A stretch of 32,931 nt of DNA. Source: Nitrospirota bacterium (lineage in GTDB: Bacteria > Nitrospirota > Thermodesulfovibrionia > Thermodesulfovibrionales > UBA6898). The position numbers and the translations under genes were made by a program. Below are positions 31,202-32,931 of this stretch, in pieces. The notes beneath the pieces are model-generated. The model did no database searches. It was not told the origin of the DNA and saw only the letters and a program-made list of their open reading frames with translations. The stretch's first letter is position 1; each line of letters opens with the position of its first letter. The DNA lies in assembly GCA_016217675.1 (NCBI GenBank), contig JACRHC010000130.1, positions 1-32,931 on the forward strand. The letters are read 5' to 3'.

Positions 31202-31476
31202 CACCGATAGACCTCATCATGCGGCCCGATATCAAGAAGCTGAATCTCCTTCTCTGTGATTACAATGGTCAGCGTGATACGGTAGTCATCGGTAATGCTG
31301 ACTGACTGCTTGCCTTTCAGGTGTCCGCCGAGATGATGATATTTGAGGTGGGGCTGAAAGGGGTCTATTTCCAGATCGCGGAAAATGGATGCAACCTTCT
31401 TCTTCAGATCCGGATGACGCTTTGCAAACTTCTTCGCAGCATGTGTGAAATGGGCGGTCCAGGCGAGGGTGTACAT
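31201..31476 (-). CDS. RelE/ParE-superfamily toxin (mRNA interferase-like)
   Basis: A 91-residue protein typical of the RelE/YafQ group: YTLAWTAHFTHAAKKFAKRH, LKKKVASIFRDLEIDPFQPH, LKYHHLGGHLKGKQSVSITD, DYRITLTIVITEKEIQLLDI and the ending GPHDEVYR. The late DYRI strand, Lys/Arg-rich surface and C-terminal His.Tyr match the YafQ/YoeB-like ribosome-dependent mRNA interferases; catalytic identity cannot be fixed by eye. It starts 2 bases after the antitoxin stop. Unlike the other effectors in this window it is intact. Confidence 0.87.
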   Translation of the reverse strand: MYTLAWTAHFTHAAKKFAKRHPDLKKKVASIFRDLEIDPFQPHLKYHHLGGHLKGKQSVSITDDYRITLTIVITEKEIQLLDIGPHDEVYR

Positions 31477-31478
31477 CC

Positions 31479-31742
31479 TCAGTCTTCCAGCTCCAATTCA
31501 CGTATCAGGTCTTCCGCAGTCCCACGCGTTATCCTGCCAGCCTTCACGTCTTCAATGGATGTACGTATGCGGGCAGTGTATGCCTCATCTTCCGCCTCGA
31601 TCAGCTCGCGGTATCTTGTCTCGGAAATTACGACATACCGGGGCTGATTGTTCTTAATGATGTGGACCGGCCCTTCCTTCAGAGCCTCATCAACAGCAGA
31701 AATTCCTTTTCTTTTAATCTCCTGCGCTGCTATGGCATTCAT
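31479..31742 (-). CDS. Phd/RelB-type antitoxin
   Basis: An 87-residue protein: N-terminal dimerisation and DNA-binding part with VHIIKNNQPRYVVISETRYR, the strand-turn-helix of Phd/YefM-type antitoxins, and a charged C-terminal helix (TRGTAEDLIRELELED) that would wrap the toxin. ATG 31742 has AGGAG 8 bases upstream. A 12-bp perfect inverted repeat covers its promoter, the normal arrangement for repression by the antitoxin-toxin complex. The toxin, the DUF6557-like gene and the RAYT follow in one coupled operon. Confidence 0.85.
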   Translation of the reverse strand: MNAIAAQEIKRKGISAVDEALKEGPVHIIKNNQPRYVVISETRYRELIEAEDEAYTARIRTSIEDVKAGRITRGTAEDLIRELELED

Positions 31743-31765
31743 ATTAGCACTCCTTTTAATACTTA

Positions 31766-31807
31766 ATATGGTGCTTATATATTATCTAATTAAGCACCAT
31801 ATCGCAA
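31766..31807 (-). promoter_or_regulatory. Autoregulated promoter/operator of the TA-RAYT operon
   Basis: On the minus strand a -35 TTGCGA (plus bases 31807-31802) is followed by 17 bases and -10 TAATAT (31784-31779). The arms ATATGGTGCTTA (31766-31777) and TAAGCACCATAT (31791-31802) form a perfect 12-bp inverted repeat with a 13-base spacer that contains the -10. Each arm is a likely antitoxin half-site, so binding would block RNA polymerase. Confidence 0.75.
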
Positions 31808-31811
31808 ATCC

Positions 31812-31844
31812 TGTAGGGGTAATTCATGAATTACCCCTGCTACA
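31812..31844. repeat. REP-like palindrome upstream of the TA-RAYT promoter
   Basis: The 22-base core (31816-31837) is a perfect palindrome GGGGTAATTCA/TGAATTACCCC. It is flanked by TGTA (31812-31815) and TACA (31841-31844), giving the TGTAGGGG...CCCC..TACA form seen inside the RAYT gene. It begins 5 bases upstream of the -35 element. Confidence 0.8.
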
Positions 31845-31943
31845 TCATTTAAGCCGCCATACTCCTTCTTCCCCACTTTCCCCACGATCACCAGAAAATC
31901 CATAACGCTTAAGTGTATAGCTCATATCAAAACGAGTTGAAGA

Positions 31944-32931
31944 CTACTCCCCTTCCAATCCGTACTTCTTGAGCTTTCTCCAGAGCGAAACCCTGTCTAT
32001 GCCGAGGATCTGGGCTGCAATGGTCTTGTTGCCACCCACCTCATGCAGCACCCACTTGATGTACGTCATCTCCTGATCGTCAAGCGACGGATACCTGCCT
32101 TCTTTTTTTCTGAAGGTCCGGATGCTCAGTTCCTTGAGGTCCTCAGGCAGATGTGCTGTCTCAACAATGCTGTCATGGCTGAGCGCTATGCCCCTTTCGA
32201 TAATGTTTTCGAGCTCCCGCACATTGCCGGGAAAATCATAGTTCATCAGGAGGGCGATCACTTCCTGAGAGATTTCCGAAACAGCCTTTTTCTGCATCAC
32301 GCTGTGCTTATTCAGGAAATAGTAGCTGAGCAGCGGTATATCGTCCTTCCTCTCTGAAAGAGGCGGTATCCTGAATGAAACAACATTGAGTCTGAAATAG
32401 AGGTCTTGCCGGAACTGACCCTCCTTGATCATCTCGTGAAGATCACGGTTCGTGGCTGCCAGGAATCTTACATCGATCTTGATCGGTTCCGTGCTGCCGA
32501 GCCTGAGCACTTCCCGTTCCTGGATCACCCGCAGAAGCTTGACCTGCATAGAGGGAGGCATCTCCGTGATCTCGTCAAGGAACAGGGTTCCGCCTTTCGC
32601 CATCTCTATAAGACCTTTTTTCAGGCTCATTGCGCCGGTAAATGCCCCTTTCTCATGTCCGAAGAGCTCATTGGTCAACAGTTCCTCTGTAAAGGCCCCA
32701 CAGTTGACGGCAATAAACGGGCCGTCAGCCCTCTGACTCATAAAATGCATATACCTGGCTAACAGTTCCTTGCCGGTGCCGCTCTCGCCCGTAATGATCA
32801 CGCTGCAATCGGTCGGCGCAATCTGACGGGCTGTGTCCAGCAGCCTCTGCATATTAGGATTCTGGGTGATGAACTTCACCTTGCCTGCAAACTTCTCGAT
32901 CTGCTCCCTGAGCTGATGGTTCTCCTTCTTG
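31944..32931 (-). CDS. Sigma-54-dependent activator (NtrC family response regulator type), 5' end outside window
   Basis: The frame is open to the right edge, so at least 329 residues are visible and the N-terminal regulatory domain is missing. The first visible part, KKENHQLREQIEKF, is a coiled-coil linker like those joining receiver and AAA+ domains. The AAA+ domain has Walker A GESGTGKE, the sigma-54-contacting GAFTGA loop, Walker B GGTLFLDEIT, and the FRQDLYFRLNV and FPGNVRELENIIERG motifs. A Fis-type HTH closes the protein (ILGIDRVSLWRKLKKYGLEG). It therefore activates sigma-54 promoters. No histidine kinase is in view. Confidence 0.93.
   Translation of the reverse strand, partial: KKENHQLREQIEKFAGKVKFITQNPNMQRLLDTARQIAPTDCSVIITGESGTGKELLARYMHFMSQRADGPFIAVNCGAFTEELLTNELFGHEKGAFTGAMSLKKGLIEMAKGGTLFLDEITEMPPSMQVKLLRVIQEREVLRLGSTEPIKIDVRFLAATNRDLHEMIKEGQFRQDLYFRLNVVSFRIPPLSERKDDIPLLSYYFLNKHSVMQKKAVSEISQEVIALLMNYDFPGNVRELENIIERGIALSHDSIVETAHLPEDLKELSIRTFRKKEGRYPSLDDQEMTYIKWVLHEVGGNKTIAAQILGIDRVSLWRKLKKYGLEGE

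Overview
The window looks like a piece of a Gram-negative, environmental bacterial chromosome. The repertoire (CHASE2 adenylate cyclase, MopE-type and Ig/FN3 secreted proteins, tandem universal stress proteins, a TSUP transporter with a DUF1634 partner, many small toxin-antitoxin genes, a REP-associated transposase) fits Nitrospirota or a deltaproteobacterial-grade lineage. That placement is inferred from gene content and style; no rRNA or ribosomal protein gene is present to test it. No tRNA, rRNA, CRISPR array or prophage was seen.

Layout. 2-3571 (+): the 3' end of a surface protein with 87-residue Ig-type repeats, followed 18 bases later by a CHASE2-adenylate cyclase. 3619-6370: an MFS permease, an intact YgiT-type zinc-finger gene beside a collapsed DUF4258 gene, then a HicB-DUF104-PIN cluster whose PIN toxin is frameshifted. 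6437-11561 (-): three exported proteins (Ig/FN3, MopE-like, and an unrecognised Cys-containing one). About 12025-12521 (+): a frameshifted DUF4160 gene next to an intact DUF2442 gene. 12639-25651 (-): a tight envelope-biogenesis run: HlyD/MacA-like adaptor, ABC ATPase, MacB-type permease, GlnD, TamB, a seven-POTRA Omp85 protein and a parvulin-less SurA-like chaperone. 25807-28442 (+): a divergent operon of GntR/UTRA regulator, TSUP permease, DUF1634 protein and universal stress protein, closed by a clear terminator. 28536-29402 (+): a double-domain universal stress protein. 29504-29989 (-): a zinc-ribbon/DUF2007 protein. 30027-31742 (-): a coupled operon of Phd/RelB-type antitoxin, RelE-type toxin, a DUF6557-like protein and a REP-associated tyrosine transposase (RAYT). 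31944 to the right edge (-): a sigma-54 activator that runs off the window.

How the parts work together. The 12.6-25.7 kb run couples an ABC efflux/lipoprotein-type machine, nitrogen-status sensing (GlnD) and outer-membrane assembly (TamB, Omp85, periplasmic chaperone) in one transcription direction, with stop/start overlaps among the first five genes. The GntR-TSUP-DUF1634-USP operon looks like a regulated anion exporter with a stress partner.

The most unusual parts are two. First, the toxin-antitoxin/RAYT operon at the right: a textbook autoregulated promoter, a REP-like palindrome just upstream, and two further REP-like palindromes inside the transposase reading frame. Second, three separate antitoxin-like/effector-like pairs in which only the effector-like half is broken. 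Two promoters also appear placed so that transcription would begin exactly on the ATG (leaderless mRNAs).
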